From the NCBI GenBank assembly GCA_905215945.1, contig CAJMRZ010000102.1, positions 1 through 5,830 of the forward strand: a DNA stretch of 5,830 nucleotides, in the 5' to 3' direction. The translations under genes were made by a program, and so were the position numbers. Origin of the DNA: an uncultured bacterium (lineage in GTDB: Bacteria; Actinomycetota; Coriobacteriia; Coriobacteriales; Coriobacteriaceae). Within the stretch, counting starts at the first letter, position 1, and every line of letters starts with the position of its first letter. The notes under the pieces were generated by a model. The model saw only the letters and a list, made by a program, of their open reading frames with translations, did not search any database and was not told where the DNA came from. Positions 5,785-5,830 of this stretch are shown piece after piece.

Positions 5785-5827
5785 GAGCGATATTTTGCTG
5801 CGCACTTCGTGCTGCAAAATATCGCTC
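5785..5827. repeat. Long palindrome, possible dispersed REP-like element
   Basis: Arms GAGCGATATTTTGC (5785-5798) and GCAAAATATCGCTC (5814-5827) are perfectly complementary over 14 bp. An inner 4-bp stem GCAC/GTGC closes on a TTC loop. GGG (5779-5781) and CCC (5828-5830) could extend the stem past a three-base bulge, so the element may continue beyond the window. Neither strand has a T run after the hairpin, which argues against a simple terminator. Bases 5708-5784 between it and the tRNA-Leu promoter hold nothing else I can support. Confidence 0.7.
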
Positions 5828-5830
5828 CCC

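Noticed and set aside
5665..5829. Minus-strand open frame entering from the right edge and stopping inside the tRNA-Leu promoter
   Set aside because: At least 54 codons are open, but another frame is open over most of the same stretch. The frame runs through the palindrome and both halves of the promoter dyad, so coding is doubtful. It could be the tail of a gene beyond the edge.

Overview
The window suggests an anaerobic gut actinobacterium of the Coriobacteriia, possibly Collinsella. The clues are GC-rich coding sequence with AT-rich stable-RNA promoters, an actinobacterial-type GH13 alpha-glucosidase, an elaborate PAS/GAF/PP2C phosphatase, and tRNA genes that encode their own CCA ends. This placement is an inference from protein style, not a database match. 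Every gene I can support is on the minus strand, so transcription runs from right to left.

Layout in the direction of transcription. The right edge (about 5706-5830) has no supported gene but carries a strong palindrome at 5785-5827. Next come a stable-RNA promoter (5657-5707), tRNA-Leu(GAG) (5510-5599) and its intrinsic terminator (5477-5498). A 781-residue PAS-GAF-PP2C phosphatase (3105-5450) begins only 26 bases beyond that terminator. It is followed by a 248-residue protein that joins an anti-sigma-antagonist (STAS) domain to an RsbW-like ATP-binding kinase domain (2280-3026). Then come a tRNA-Gly(GCC) gene with its own promoter and terminator (2059-2234), a monocistronic GH13 alpha-glucosidase gene (186-1919), and a second tRNA-Gly(GCC) cut by the left edge (1-53) with its promoter (66-114).

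How the parts work together. The two central genes form a compact partner-switching module. The phosphatase would sense a signal through its PAS and GAF domains and remove phosphate from the STAS serine. The kinase domain, fused to that same STAS domain, would put the phosphate on. No sigma factor lies in the window, so the output is unknown. The fusion of antagonist and kinase is the most unusual feature here. The alpha-glucosidase acts separately, in breakdown of short alpha-glucosides. The three tRNA promoters share a T-run/A-run element placed directly against the -35 box, which looks like a common stable-RNA activation signal.

There is no sign of CRISPR, phage, insertion sequence or integrase.
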